A DNA stretch of 64,000 bases from Prorocentrum cordatum. Its lineage: Eukaryota; Sar; Dinophyceae; Prorocentrales; Prorocentraceae. Shown here one piece after another: positions 20,870 to 32,400 of the stretch (within the stretch, counting starts at the first letter, position 1; each line of letters opens with the position of its first letter). The stretch spans positions 336,813 to 400,812 of the forward strand of contig CAUYUJ010014202.1 of assembly GCA_963575745.1 (NCBI GenBank), in the 5' to 3' direction. The notes below the pieces were generated by a model. That model had not been told where the DNA came from and did no database searches. It saw only the letters and a program-made list of their open reading frames with translations. The position numbers and the translations under genes were made by a program.

Positions 20870-21220
20870 GCATGATCCTCGTCGTCCCCCTCGTCTGCCT
20901 CCCACTCCTATACCCGCCCTCCTCGTCCGCCTTGGTTCCTTCTCCTCCTTCTCGCCCCTCTCCGCCTCCCTCGTTTACTGCCCTTCGTTCTCAAACTGTT
21001 TCTACGCCTCTCCGTCTCCTCCTCTCACTCATCGTCTCACCTTCTCCACCTCCACCTCCTTCTCTCTACCTCCAACCCCTCCATGTCCTCCACCCTCTCC
21101 TCGTCCTCCTTCTGACCCTCCTGCTCCTCCTTCCAGTCCATCTCATTCCCACTCTCTTTCTCCCCCCTCCTTTTCCTCGCCCCCTTCCCCTCCTCTCGGC
21201 TAGAGTGAAGCTCGTCCCTG
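20870..21220. other. Pyrimidine-rich spacer
   Basis: CTC/CTT-rich plus strand, decayed microsatellite, no gene. Confidence 0.5.
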
Positions 21221-21321
21221 CGATAGGTACGACCATGCTGGGGCTCGGGCTGGGCTGCGCGAGGCTGAACTCACGGGAGCTGGTGTCCGCAACGGTGCCG
21301 CGAGGCACTGAGGGGAGCGTC

Positions 21322-21476
21322 CTCAGGTCCCTTCTGGCCATCGCTCGGACGTCCATTTCCTGTGTGTTTTTCGGTTTCGTGCGCGTTTTTTTCGTAAAAT
21401 GATCAAGGATGGTCCTCGATGGTCCTCGCCGAAGGAAAAATGCACACGTCCGAGCGATGCCAGGCCTTAGGATCCT
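21322..21476. mobile_element. Foldback element (ATCGCTCGGACGT arms)
   Basis: Left arm CTCAGGTCCCTTCTGGCCAT continuing CGCTCGGACGT, and right arm ACGTCCGAGCGATGCCAGGC, inverted over about 40 imperfect bases. Only one copy is in the window. Confidence 0.5.
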
Positions 21477-21739
21477 CCTTGCTGAAAACTGCAGGTGCTG
21501 CTTCGCACGCCCACCTCCCCGTGCCCTGGGGCTCTTCGCTGCTCCTGGGCACCCTCGGGCGCTCCCAGGCATCCCCCGCGTGACCTCTCTGGAGGCATCG
21601 GGGGCGTGGCTTGAAAGATGCACTCCGAGCACGGCTTAGAATTCGCTCAGGACCCATATTGTGTCGCCCTGGCAGCCCTGGGGGCCGGCCCAGCAAGAGC
21701 CCAAACCACGGAACAACCGTACGCTCTTTTATGATCTTC

Positions 21740-22570
21740 ACATACGCGTCCTTTGTTGCGAACTGGAGAGCGCCCACGACGGCCCAGGAGGCCCACGAGA
21801 TCGCTCCGAGACGGCCTGGGGCCCCCAAGAGGGACCACGAAGCCCCCGAGGCAGCTCCAAGAAGCCCGAACTTCACCTAGACCACCGGCAGGCCCCTGCC
21901 AGGCCACCCAAAGGCCCCTGCCAGGCCACGAGATAGTTACTTCCAAATGGCTCCAAGAAACTTCCAGGAGGACCGTCCACGACCCATGCACCGTGGTGGG
22001 ATGGGTCGAATGCCACTAGATCCACCGCCCCCTTTGGCTTACCATAGAGGTGCTTGGCGTGCCAAACATGTAAATACTTGTTGGGCATTCTAGGAAAACG
22101 CCAATGGCATCTGGCCCAACCCGCTGGCCACCCGGGCGGACCCAGCATGAGCTTCATCCGCCTCCAAGACGCCCAAGTTGGCCTCCAAGATGGCCGTGCA
22201 TGGCCTCCAAGATAGTCCATTCACGCCTGCAAGACGGCCAAGATCGCTCACGCATTGCATCCACACGGCCCACGATTGATCCAGAACAGCCCCAAATGGC
22301 CTCACGATGGCCCAAGAGCTCACGATACGGCCAAGAGGGCTCCAAGATGCCCTCCAGGAGGGCCCCAAGAAACCATCATAATTGATTCCCCCGCTACGTT
22401 TCTAACGTATTTCCATGTTCTCGGCTTCCCGGGCTTCCGACAACCGCAGACGGCCCCAGAGGCCTCCAAGATAGCCCCAAGACGGCCTCAGAAGCCTCCA
22501 GAAGGGCCCCAAGATGGGCCAAGAGGGCCTCCAAGACGGCCCTAAAGCGCCTCAAGAAGGCACCAAAACG
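21740..22570 (-). repeat. CCAAGATGGCC-type phased repeat
   Basis: Degenerate 12-base-phased CCAAGATGGCC and CCAAGAGGGCC words, interrupted at 22380-22440 by a unique island. It belongs with the repeats at 16080-16760, 42745-44060, 44500-45075 and 50330-50575. Confidence 0.6.
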
Positions 22571-22714
22571 GCCCAGAGAGGAACCCAAGACAGCTTCCGA
22601 AGGCCAAGTTGCCCCTTGCAGGTCCTCAAGAGGCCACAGGAGATTCCGAAGATGCCCCTCACAGGCCAACAGGCCCCTAAGAAGCCCACAGGACACCCCC
22701 AAAAGACCGCAACA

Positions 22715-22960
22715 GGCCTCGTCCCCCTCCTCCTCCTCCTCCTCTTCCTCCTCCTCCTCCTCCTCTTCCTCCTCCTTGTGGTACTCCTCCTCCTTCTCCT
22801 CCTCCTCCTCCTCCTCATCTTTCTCCTTTCTCACTCACTTACTCTCTGCCTGTCTGTTTGTCTGTCTCTCTCTCTCTCTCTGTCTCTGTCTCTGTCTCTG
22901 TCTCTCTCTCTCCGTTTCCTTCTCTCTCTCTCTCACTCTCTCTCTCTCTCTCTCTTTGAT
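22715..22960 (+). repeat. CTC then TCTC/TCTG microsatellite
   Basis: CTC units to 22825, then CT dinucleotide and CTGT units. The long Leu-, Ser- and Glu-rich frames here are artefacts. Confidence 0.9.
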
Positions 22961-23109
22961 TTGTTTGTTCCCACCCTCTTGCGCTGGTACTCGTGTTGAA
23001 TAGAGCACTGCGGTCACACACCTCCCGCCCCCCTTCTCGCCTCCCTCTCCCTCTCATCTTTGTTACCTGCCTCTCACCTCGTTCCTTCCTGCGTGCCAGC
23101 TTGTCTCCT

Positions 23110-24860
23110 ACCTGGCCATCCCTGGGGGGCTGCGATGTGAGAGATTGTCGCCACTTTCGAAGGCTGCTGGGGGGTGTAGCGGAGTGACGTCCTACGCGGG
23201 CCACCAAGAGACCTCGCCATCCCTGGGAGCTGCGATGTGCGAAAGCTTCGCGACTTTCGAGGGCGGCTGGGGCGTGCAGCGGAGTGACGACCGACGCGAC
23301 CATCGAAAGACCTCTCCATCCGTTGGGGGGCTGCGATGTGCGGAACCGTCGCCGCTTTCGAAGGCTGCTGGGGGGGTGCAGCGGAGTGACGTCCTGCACG
23401 GGCAACCTGGAGACCTCGCCATCCCTGGGGGGGCTACGAGGAGCGAAACTGTCGCGATTTTCGAGGGCTGCTGTGGGGTCCATCAGAATGACTGACGTCT
23501 ACGCGGGCCACTAAGAGACCTCGCCATCCCTGGGGGGGCTGCGATGTGCGAGACTGTCGCCACTTTCGAGGGCTGCTGGGGGTGCAGCGGAGTGACGTCC
23601 TACACGGATCACCAGGAGACCTCGCCATCCCTGTGGACCTGCGATCTGCGGAGCCGTCGCCGTTTTCGAAGGTTGCTGGGGGGTGCGGCGGGGCGACGTC
23701 TTGCGCGGACCACCAGGAAACCGCGCCGTCCTTGGGGAGGCTGCCATGTGAGAAACTGTCGCCACGTTCGAAAGCTTCTGGGGGTTGCAGCGGGGCGGCG
23801 TCCTACGCGGACCACCAACAAACATCGCCACCCTGGCGGGCTGCGATGTGCAAACGTGTTGCTACGTTCGAGAGCTGCTGGGGGGTGCAATGGAGTGACG
23901 TTCTACGCGGACCACCAGGAAACCTTGCTATCTGATGGGGGCTGCCCTGTGCAACCGTTCGCCACTTTCGAGTGCTGCTGGGGGGTCCAGCGGAGCGACG
24001 TCTTACGCGGACCACCAGGAGACCTCGCCATCCCTGGGGGGCTGCGATGTTCGAGATTGTCGCCACATTCGAGGGCTGCTGGGGGGTGCAGCGGAGTGAC
24101 GTCATACGCGGACCACCACGAGACCTCGCCATCCCTGAGGGGCTGCGATGTGCGAGATCGTCGCCACTTTGGAAGGCAGCTGGCGGGTCCAGCGGAGTGA
24201 CGTCCTACGCGGACCACCAGGAGACCTCGCCATCCTTGGGGGGCTGCGATGTTCGAGATTGTCGCCACCTTCGAAGGCTGCTGGGGGTGCAGCGGAGTGA
24301 CGTCCTACGCGGACCACCAGGAGACCTCGCCATCCTTGGGGGGCTGCGATGTGTGAAACTGTCGCGATGTTCGAGGTCAGCTGGGGGTCCAGCAGAATGA
24401 CGTCATACTCGGGCCACCAAGAGACCTCGCCATCCCCGGGGGGATGCGATGTGCGAAACTGTCACGGCTTTGGAGGGCTGCTGGGGGGAGCAACGGAGTG
24501 ACGTCCTGCGCGGACCACCAGCTGACCTCGCCATCCTTGGGGGGCTGCGATGTGCGAGACTGTCGCCACTTTCGACGGCTGCTGGGGGATCCAGCGGAGC
24601 GACGTCTCACACGGACCACCAGGAGACCTCGCCATCCCTCGGGGGCTGCGATGTTCGAGATTGTCGCCACTTTCGAAGGCTCCTGGCGGGTGCAGCGGAG
24701 TGACGTCCTACGCGGACCACCAGGAGACCTCGCCATCCCTGTGGGACTGCGATCGGCGAAACTGTCGCCACTTTAGAAAGCAGCTGGGGGGGCCCAGCGG
24801 AGTGACGTCTGACGCGGACCACAGGAGAACTCGCCATCCCTGGAGTCCAGCGGAGTAACG
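23110..24860 (+). repeat. 101-bp satellite array, about 17 copies
   Basis: The phrase ACCTCGCCATCCCTGGGGGG recurs about every 101 bases (for example 24022, 24123, 24224, 24324, 24424, 24525, 24626, 24727). Other unit words are TGTCGCCACTTTCGA, AGCGGAGTGACGTCC and GCGGACCACCAGGA. It stops cleanly at about 24860. No gene is implied by the short frames. Confidence 0.9.
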
Positions 24861-25640
24861 CCTTTTTTGTTGCTCATATACAACATTCTCGACTTTCCGG
24901 GATCGTCAAGAAGGAAGCACAGAAGCTGGCGGGCGAGCGAGGCCTCGCTCGCTTCTTGCACTTACTATAAGCAAGTGTGCTATTCGTTCGAGCGCCGCGG
25001 CGACAGGGCGCAGGCAGCGCTGCATCTTTAGCGCGCTGCCGACAACAGCAGCACTCTTCGGCCTCCTGTCGCCACTCTCGTCGTGGTCCTCTGCCCCCTG
25101 CCGCCTTCCCTCTGCGGCTGCCGCGCTGACGGTTCGGCCCCCCCCCCCCCCCCCCCCCCCGCGCGTCCTTCTCCTGCCCTTCGCTCCCGCCTCCAATGTC
25201 CTCGTCAAGCCTGGGCTATCGCTGTTCGTCCCTGTCTTGCTGTCCCGTGAGTCGTGCCACGTGCACAACATAACATGTAGCTTGCATAAGATATAACGAC
25301 GCCTGCGCCGTCATCGTCCTGGCAAATTTGGTCCAACTCCTCTTGCCACTTGGTTTAAATGGGTTGAGTCCGTCACAAGGAAATGTTGTTGTTCCCTTGC
25401 TCTCTCTCTCTCTCTTACCACTGCCTTGGTCTCGGTCTCTGTCCTTCCACACGACAGCTGGGGGAGCACATAAGATAATCCAATAGTTTGACCAGACGCT
25501 GGCCTAATGCTTCGCCACGTAAGCATCCCCCAGAAAAAAAGGCAGGCGTTGGCAGTGATTCGCCATAGGCGTCTTCGAAACCATCAGCTCGGATGCGCTC
25601 AGCTTGTAAAGCAGCACTGAGCCCAAAGAGTCCCAGCTAG
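24861..25640. other. Spacer with poly-C run
   Basis: C-run at 25139-25160 and a CT run near 25400. No convincing gene. Confidence 0.45.
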
Positions 25641-25930
25641 CCCCAGTCAAGAACCATGAGACGTGAAGCTAGCCAACGCCAATATCGGCTACCCAAGCCT
25701 ACCGTCAGCCAAGGCCAACTAAGCCTAGCCAACTCAACAAGAACACCTGACTTGGCCAGCGCAGCGCACGCCGGGTGAAGCTGGCCCTGGAGTCGGGTTT
25801 TCGTGGAACGTTTGCAGCGGTAGCTCGTGCCAAACTTCAGAATGCGTCTCGTCATTCTCATGATGAACCCGCGTCCCCCGTACCCGAGTCTTACGTCTCC
25901 CCGATCCCAGATGGGGTCGGGATCGTGAGG
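25640..25930 (-). repeat. Dispersed-element fragment related to 19480-19623
   Basis: 25780-25925, read on the minus strand, has CTACCGCTGCAAACGTTCCA and CACGAAAACCCGACTCCAG, which resemble 19515-19560. It ends in CGAGTCTTACGTCTCCCCGA (plus). 25640-25740 holds repeated GCCAACTAAGCCTAGCC words. Confidence 0.5.
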
Positions 25931-25954
25931 CATGGCACCAATTATCTGGTGAAT

Positions 25955-26100
25955 TCGCCTCGTGGGCGAGCGCTGCCTTGTTCTGTCGCTGTACTGTCTT
26001 GCCCCCCGTGGGCGAGCGCTGCATTGTACTGTCGCTGTGCTGTCCTTGTACCCGCGAGCGCAGTTTGCCGCTGTACTGTCCTGCCCCCCGCGGGCCTCCT
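25955..26100 (+). repeat. About 54-bp tandem repeat, three copies
   Basis: Repeated phrase GGGCGAGCGCTGC ... CTGTCGCTGTACTGTC ... GCCCCCCG. Confidence 0.65.
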
Positions 26101-26130
26101 GAGCTAGGACTTCACGCTTCACGTTTCACG

Positions 26131-26350
26131 CTAGCTGGGGTCGGAGCAGCTGGAGCCGGGGGATTGCGCCGCATCGCCGATGCATCGCCGATACGGCTCG
26201 ACGTGGAGTCCGTGTTTCTCAACGCCGACGTCGCTGATGCATCGCCGATGTCGCCAATACATGGCCGATGCATCGTCGATGCATCGCCAGTGCATTGGCG
26301 ATGAGGCGCGATCCTCCGACCCTATCTACTCGGACCCTATCTAGGAGGCC
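26131..26350 (-). mobile_element. MITE-like element, CTAGATAGGGTCCGAGTA family copy 1
   Basis: Read on the minus strand it starts GGCCTCCTAGATAGGGTCCG and contains GGGTCGGAGGATC, repeated GCATCGCCGAT words and AGAAACACGGACTCCA. Its far end is a decayed inverse of the start. Copy 2 is at 40909-41058. Confidence 0.6.
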
Positions 26351-26481
26351 TCTATAATGTTCTTCGTGTTTGTTGGAAGTTCTTGTGCATCCTGGGGAGG
26401 GTACCCTGGGATATTCTGTTTGTTTTGGCCGGCGGAGGGTTTCATGTTCTTGAGGGGTGCTCTTCTGCTTTAGGTCCCTCT

Positions 26482-26922
26482 CTATCCCTCTGCCCCTCTC
26501 TGGCCGACTACATTCGCACCTCGATGTTGTGCAGGCCGACGCAACTCGCTTGCATGTCTCGCACGGCCTGGCGCGTCTTCGGCCTGGCCGGGCTCGGCCT
26601 CGGCAGAAAGCGAAGGCGCATCCTGGCGCACTCGAGCCTTACGCGTCCCCGGCCAGCGGCCTGTAGCCATCAGGGCATACCCTCCCCGAGCCGACCTCGC
26701 TCCTGCACCTGGGCCCGACCGCAGAGCTGATCGGCGCGCGCACGGGTCCCTGCCGGCAAACGCGCGAGGGGGGTCGGCGCCCCCCCCCCCACCCCCAGGC
26801 GGCGGAGCGCGTGGGGCCTTCATGCAGGTGGTGAAGTGCTCGCGCCCGGCCTCGTCGCCAAACCTGGGCGCTCTTACTCTGGCGTGCGCAGCGCAGGGGG
26901 CGGCGCGCGGTGAGGGGGGCAC
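26482..26922 (-). CDS. Possible coding fragment, unidentified
   Basis: A 146-codon minus frame reads like protein in its middle (PRFGDEAGREHFTTCMKAPR, LMATGRWPGTRKARVRQDAP) but has no recognisable domain. High GC leaves two other frames nearly as open. The ends are unknown; if real, it is an exon rather than a whole gene. Confidence 0.25.
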   Translation of the reverse strand: MPPSPRAAPCAAHARVRAPRFGDEAGREHFTTCMKAPRAPPPGGGGGGADPPRAFAGRDPCARRSALRSGPGAGARSARGGYALMATGRWPGTRKARVRQDAPSLSAEAEPGQAEDAPGRARHASELRRPAQHRGANVVGQRGAEG

Positions 26923-26954
26923 TCCCTCGCCATCTCCTCCACATTTCCACCAGC

Positions 26955-27130
26955 CTGCCTCCTCCTGCGCCTCCTCCTCCTCCTAGTCCTACTCCTCCTC
27001 CTCCTCCTCTGGCCTCCTCCTCCTCCTCCTCCTCCTCCTCCTCCGGCTTCCCCATCCTTCACCTCTGGCCTCCCCCCCCATTCTCCTCCTTCTCCTTTTC
27101 CTCCCTCTCCCTTCTCCTTCACCTTCAATT
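26955..27130 (+). repeat. CTC microsatellite
   Basis: CTCCTC runs with short interruptions. Confidence 0.9.
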
Positions 27131-27235
27131 CAGCGGTACCGACGCCATGGTCGAATTCATAAGGACAGCTGACACGATCGCCACGCACATGAATGGACAC
27201 GCCGTCGATTGCACAGCACCCGCCATTATCATCAC

Positions 27236-27278
27236 TGACCATCACCATCATCATCGCCATCACCATCATCACCATATC
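27236..27278 (+). repeat. CAT/CAC microsatellite
   Basis: Interrupted CATCAC units. Confidence 0.8.
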
Positions 27279-27344
27279 ATGGGCGCAGCGCACGAATATA
27301 ACAGACGGCCTCCACGCCTGTCTCACGACGGACGAGGTTGTGCA

Positions 27345-27675
27345 CGTTTCCTCGTTCGGCGTTTCGACACTGGGCGGAAGGGGAGAGGGGCTCTGGTTGC
27401 GACTGTTTGCAACGGTTCGTCCGATCGGGGAGATTCCACCTGCCTGAAACAGGCGCAACAAAAACAGCCAAGATGTGGTAGTTGTTTATTCATTGTTTGG
27501 CCGATCGGCGCCCTCGCACCCCCCCCCGCCCCCATGGAGTAGATCTTGGCTGTTTCTTGGCGCCTGTTTCAGGAAGGTGGGGTCTCCCCCACAGGACGCA
27601 CTGCTGCGAACAGTCGTACTAAACAGAGGTCCAGAGCCAGGCCCCCCCCCCTTCCGCCCAATGTCGAAACGCCGA
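27345..27675. mobile_element. Inverted repeat with about 130-base arms
   Basis: Left arm 27345-27475 and right arm 27545-27675 are inverse copies. Shared words include CGGCGTTTCGACA, TGGGCGGAAGGGG, CCACCTGCCTGAAACAGGCG and AACAGCCAAGAT. Partial relatives lie at 35170-35240 and 35945-36085. Confidence 0.65.
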
Positions 27676-27764
27676 ACAAGAAAACGCTCACGATCTACTC
27701 CAAGGGGAAGGGGGGGGGCGAGGGCCCGCGCCGATCGGCAAAACAATGAAAAGACAACGAACAC

Positions 27765-27930
27765 GTTCGTGGAGCTCCCCATGGGGCCACGAAACGTGTG
27801 AGGGGTGTGCCGAGATGGGATGGGCACGCGGAGAGAGGGGAGGAGAGGAGGGAGGAGGAGGAGGAGGAGGAGGAGGAGGAGGAGGAGGAGGAGGAGGAGG
27901 AAGAGGAGGAGGAGAGGAGGGGGAGGAGGA
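27765..27930 (+). repeat. Truncated satellite unit plus GGA microsatellite
   Basis: One TCGTGGAGCTCCCCATGGGG ... GTGTGAGGGGTGTGCCG unit of the 86-bp satellite, followed by GGA repeats (27845-27930). Confidence 0.75.
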
Positions 27931-28760
27931 GGACCAGTGGAAACCCAAGAATCATCAACGATGTTGGAATTAACCCTCCCTCCAAACTCCCTCTTCGTAG
28001 GCCTCTACAAGGTTGGAGGGAACTGCCTCGTTGGAAGACAACAGTTTGAAGATCCTGACGCGTGCCAAAATATTGGTCTCGGGACTTCAACGCCACGTAT
28101 CAACCTGACTGCTGCGTCTTGACGATCCAGAATCGTGCCAGAACGCCATTTTTGCGACTTCAACACAACGAACAAACATAACGGTTGCGCCTGCATAAAT
28201 CCTGAATCCTTAAAGCACCATTTCTGCTGCGCTGATCAGAGAAATTCGTGTATACCTTGCACATGTTAAAAACAAATGTTTTTTTTTGTGGCGCCAGCTG
28301 ATACCTGCCGATCTCTGCTCTGCCTATTGAAAATGGGTATTCGGATTTCCTTCCGGCGCCATGCTGACTGCGATACTCGTGGCGCGCAGCTTTTCAAACG
28401 TCCAGCACGGAGAGGCGGCAGCTATCCAATTAAAGAAGTGCTGCGGCGACACCTGTGGATTACCCTACAGGGTCACCCGAGACTCCGATGAGGAAAGAGC
28501 CAACATCGGGCCGCAGCAAGGAGGCAGGAGAAGCAGCGTAGGGGAAGAGGAAGGAGGAGGAGGAGGAGGAGGAGGAGGAGGAGAAGCGAGGCGCACGAGT
28601 CGAGGATCACCTTCCATGCCCCAAAATCGGGCAATGGCCCCAAGCTCGGGCACGAGCAAAGTTCAGCAGGGCGGAAATCCGGACGGGTAAAACGATACGA
28701 ATTACCCTCAAAACGTACCGGGGCCGCGCGGGCAGCACGAGGAAACAATTGAAACGACAG
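27931..28760. other. Spacer, nothing recognised
   Basis: Mixed composition; short GGA run at 28551-28585. No frame longer than about 110 codons and no domain seen. Confidence 0.4.
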
Positions 28761-28980
28761 GCACAATGACTAAAGCCGGGAAATACCACACTAACATCCC
28801 AGAAGAAGCGGAGCCACAATGCCGTGGCGCGCTGGAGGGCTGCCAGGCGCAACCTGCTGAGTACGAACAGTATTGGCAAGCGCGTCCCTGCGTTCAAACG
28901 CAACGCTTGGGGACCACCGTGGGCTACGCATTTTTGACTCCAGCACCCCCGAGGAGGAGAGAGAACGACGACGACGAGGA

Positions 28981-29090
28981 CGCGAGCCCCACGGGAGCCC
29001 CACGGGAGCCCCACAGGAGCCCCACGGGAGCCCCACAGGAGCCCCACGGGAGCCCCACGCGAGCCCCACGGGAGCCCCACGGGGGCCCCC
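28981..29090 (+). repeat. 12-bp CGGGAGCCCCA tandem repeat
   Basis: About nine copies of a 12-base unit around CCCACGGGAGCC, then a short GAC run. It lies downstream (3') of the LINE coding end. Confidence 0.85.
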
Positions 29091-29417
29091 CGCACGACGA
29101 CGACGACGACGACGGAGAAGGACGGCCCGCGGTGGCGGGGGGGAGACCAAGAGAGGGAGGCCACGGAGCAGGGGAGGAGAGGAGAGCAGGGGCGAGAACG
29201 ACGAGGGAACGACAGCAGCGCAGAGAGCAGCGAGGGGGGTGCTGAAACGTGCACGAGTGCAGAGTCGCTGGCAAACACAAGCCCGCCAGGGTCCCCCGCG
29301 GGAGGGCGATGTGAAACCGCGCAGGAGGGAGGAGGAGCAGGAGGATCAGAAGACGACCGTCGCGCAGAAGAAAAAGTCGAACATGAACACATGCAGGTGG
29401 TGGTGTGTAGGACAGGA

Positions 29418-32400
29418 TCAATTGCTCCAGAGCGTGTTCACGATGTTAGCAAGCGGAGAATCGCGAGCCGCCGCCTCGATGAAGGCCTGCACCCTTGCGT
29501 CGCTGGCGGCAGTCGCCCGCCCGCGACGCACGGCATTCGTGGCCATGAAGGTGGCGCACAAGCAAAGCGCCCGCAGGGCCAGGTGACGCTCGGACGACTG
29601 GCCGCCCAAAAGCAAGAAGTCGTCGAGACGCGCGGCGGCCGGCGCCGGCTGCAGCCGGAGGCGCGTCCGAGCCAACCGGACCACGCACGGGCAGCGCGCA
29701 TAGTGCGCGATGCTGTCCTGCCCATTCTGGCACCCGAACAAGCATGGCGAGGACCTCCTGCTCGCCCCAGCCGTGGTCCACCCATCAAGTAAGGTTTTGA
29801 GCGCGGCTGCCCGCGCGCAGGGGGGCACGAGCTTACCGATGCACGCGAGGGCGGCCTCCAGTCGCCGAGCTCGGTGTCCAGGTAGAACTTGCAACTGCCA
29901 GCGGTCCAACCGCGCCCGCAGGTGCCTGTGAAGCCCCTAAATGTCCCGAACTCGGAGTACTTCGGTGCAGCGCCGCTGCCAGCGTTTCCTCGGGACCGGG
30001 GCTTCCGCGGAGCCCTGGAGGAGCCGATCCACGCTGAGACGTGCAGTCGCTGCTGCGTTTTCCAGTTGCCGCTGCGCCCGCGTCAAATTCGAGAAGAAGC
30101 TGCCGGAAACCCACTGGCTCCAGGCAGCCACCCGATCGAGGTGCGTCGTGTATGCCACAGCCTGGGATAGGCGCCGCTGCCGGGGCTCAATCTGCAGGCC
30201 GCCTTGCAACGTGTTCTCCCAGCGATGGGCTCTGCATTTCGAGCCAAGCGCTATGGCGGCGAGATCTGGAATATCCGACGCAGAGCCCAACTGTGTCAGC
30301 TGCTGCAGCAGACCGGGGGTGGCCCAGCCCCTGGCACCAGGGAACAGCGTCTCCATGAGGCGCCGCTCCACGTGCTGCCAGCGCGAGGGGAGGTCCTCCA
30401 GCTGGGCGAGAAAGCCTGCCAAGGGCAATCTGTACATGCGGTACGCCACCGCGGATACGAGCATGCCACCACCGATGCGCTTCCAGACCAGGGCCCGCTC
30501 CAGCATCTTCGCGAAAACGGAGTCCCATGCGAGGGGCGCCCGGGTTGGGCCCAAGATGAACCCCAAGTATTTTGCGTGACCCGCCAAAGTAAATTCTGCC
30601 CAAGATCTCGCCGCGCCCGCCACCGCCGCGCGAATCTGGTCATGAGGCAATGGCGAGAGCGGCACAATGATGGACTTACCCCTGTGCAACTTCAGGCAAG
30701 ACACGAACTCGTACTCGCCGAAAATGACCTCGAGGAGCCCGGGTTGCTGTGGTCCATGGCCAAGCACCAGCGCAATGTCGTCAGCATAAGCGCGAAGCAC
30801 CACGGCCGGCACGAGTCGGCGAACCCTGCGGATCAAGACGTCGGAGACAATCGAGAATATGAGGGGTGACAGAGGGCGCCCCTGCCGCGCTCCAGTGGTA
30901 ATCCCAAAGCCCTCTGCTGAAGAACCGTTCAAGGAAAGGAAGCAGTAGTTGTTGTCGTACAGCACCGCAACAAAATACCGGAACCAGGGGGGCCACCCCC
31001 TCGACACCAACACCTGCTGGATGAAAGTCTGGTTGATGCTGGGGAACGCGGATTCAAAGTCCAGGAACACGGCGAGGGGGAAGTCCTGTGTGAAGGCGTT
31101 ATCGATCATGGCCTCCTCGATGTCCAGCACGTTCGCGAGCATGGAGCGCCCGCAAAGAAAGCCGCGTTGCTCCTGCGATGCCCCGGGTGCTACCTGCGGT
31201 TCGATGTGCATGCGAACAGCGCTGCGCAGGACCCGGTCGTCCGTATTCGTGATGTTCAGCGGCCTCATGTTGCCGGGAGGGAACACCTCCGTCCCGTCTG
31301 CGCGGATGGACGTGGCCTTTTTCGGTATGAATACCATGGTGCTCTCGTTGAAAGACCCCCACTCCTCGCGCGCTCGGTCGAGGCCGTCCGCGGCGACGAG
31401 ATCCCTGTAGGCCGCCTCGAAAGCACCAGCGGCGAGGTCCACCACCCGGCGCCAGGCCTTGAACGGAATGCCGTCCCGGCCAGGCGAGCTGTTCCCGGTG
31501 AGCAGGATCGCCTCCCTGAAGGTCGCCTCTGGCACCGCGTCATGAGGCAGGTGTTCTTGGTAGTCGTCTGGAAGGTGTTGCGCGTCTTCCCGTAGCCACG
31601 AGGCCATCAACTGCTGATCGATATCCCTCTGCCTGAAGACTTTCTCCCAATGCGCGCGCAAAAAAGCAGGCATTTCCTGCGGGTCGGAGGTGGCCTCCCC
31701 CGACGCGGTGTCGATGGCGAAACTCTGGCAGCTGCGCCCCGGGGCTAACGGGCAGACCAACTGGTGGTTCCTACGGCGACGGCGCGCGGCCTGGTCCGGA
31801 TCAAGGTCCTTGAGGTCAGAGTGCAGGCTGCTGAGCTCTTGAATGGTGAAGTTGTTCTGCAATTCCATCACGTGCCTTCGGACCCGGGCGAGACGAGGGC
31901 CAGCAGGGGATATAAAATCATGCGGATTTGGCACAAGATCTCGAAGAAGTGGGTGCCGCTCCAAGCACCGGGAGACCCGCTCAGGGTTGCCCGCCTCCGA
32001 TGTCCTCAAAAATTTCATCGTGGCACCAATGCGATCCTCAAGAGTATCAACAGGAGGAGCTCCGCCAAGTTGAGAGGGCAAAGCTTCCTCGGCCTGCCGC
32101 GTGGCCCGTTTGAGTAGCTGCAGCGCAACGATGCCCGAGGCGCCGGCGTGGTCCCGGAGGAGATCCTGCCAGGCGAGTGCCACCTGCCGAGGCCAGTCGG
32201 GATGATCCAGGACCTGGTCGCCAATGGGGCGGTCCGCGTCTCCGCTGGCAATCTTGAGGCACTTCCGAAAGCTGACTGGGCGATGGCGCGAAAGTAATGG
32301 GGGCCAGTTGAGGGCGGTGCAACAGACAGCCTTGTCTAAATATTCGACGTCGTACTGGTTGCTATATATCCGATCGATGCGGGAGCGCGAGTCTGGGGAC

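Noticed and set aside
23110-24860. CRISPR-like array of spaced repeats
   Set aside because: The whole 101-base unit is conserved, with no unique spacers, in eukaryotic-type DNA; it is a satellite.
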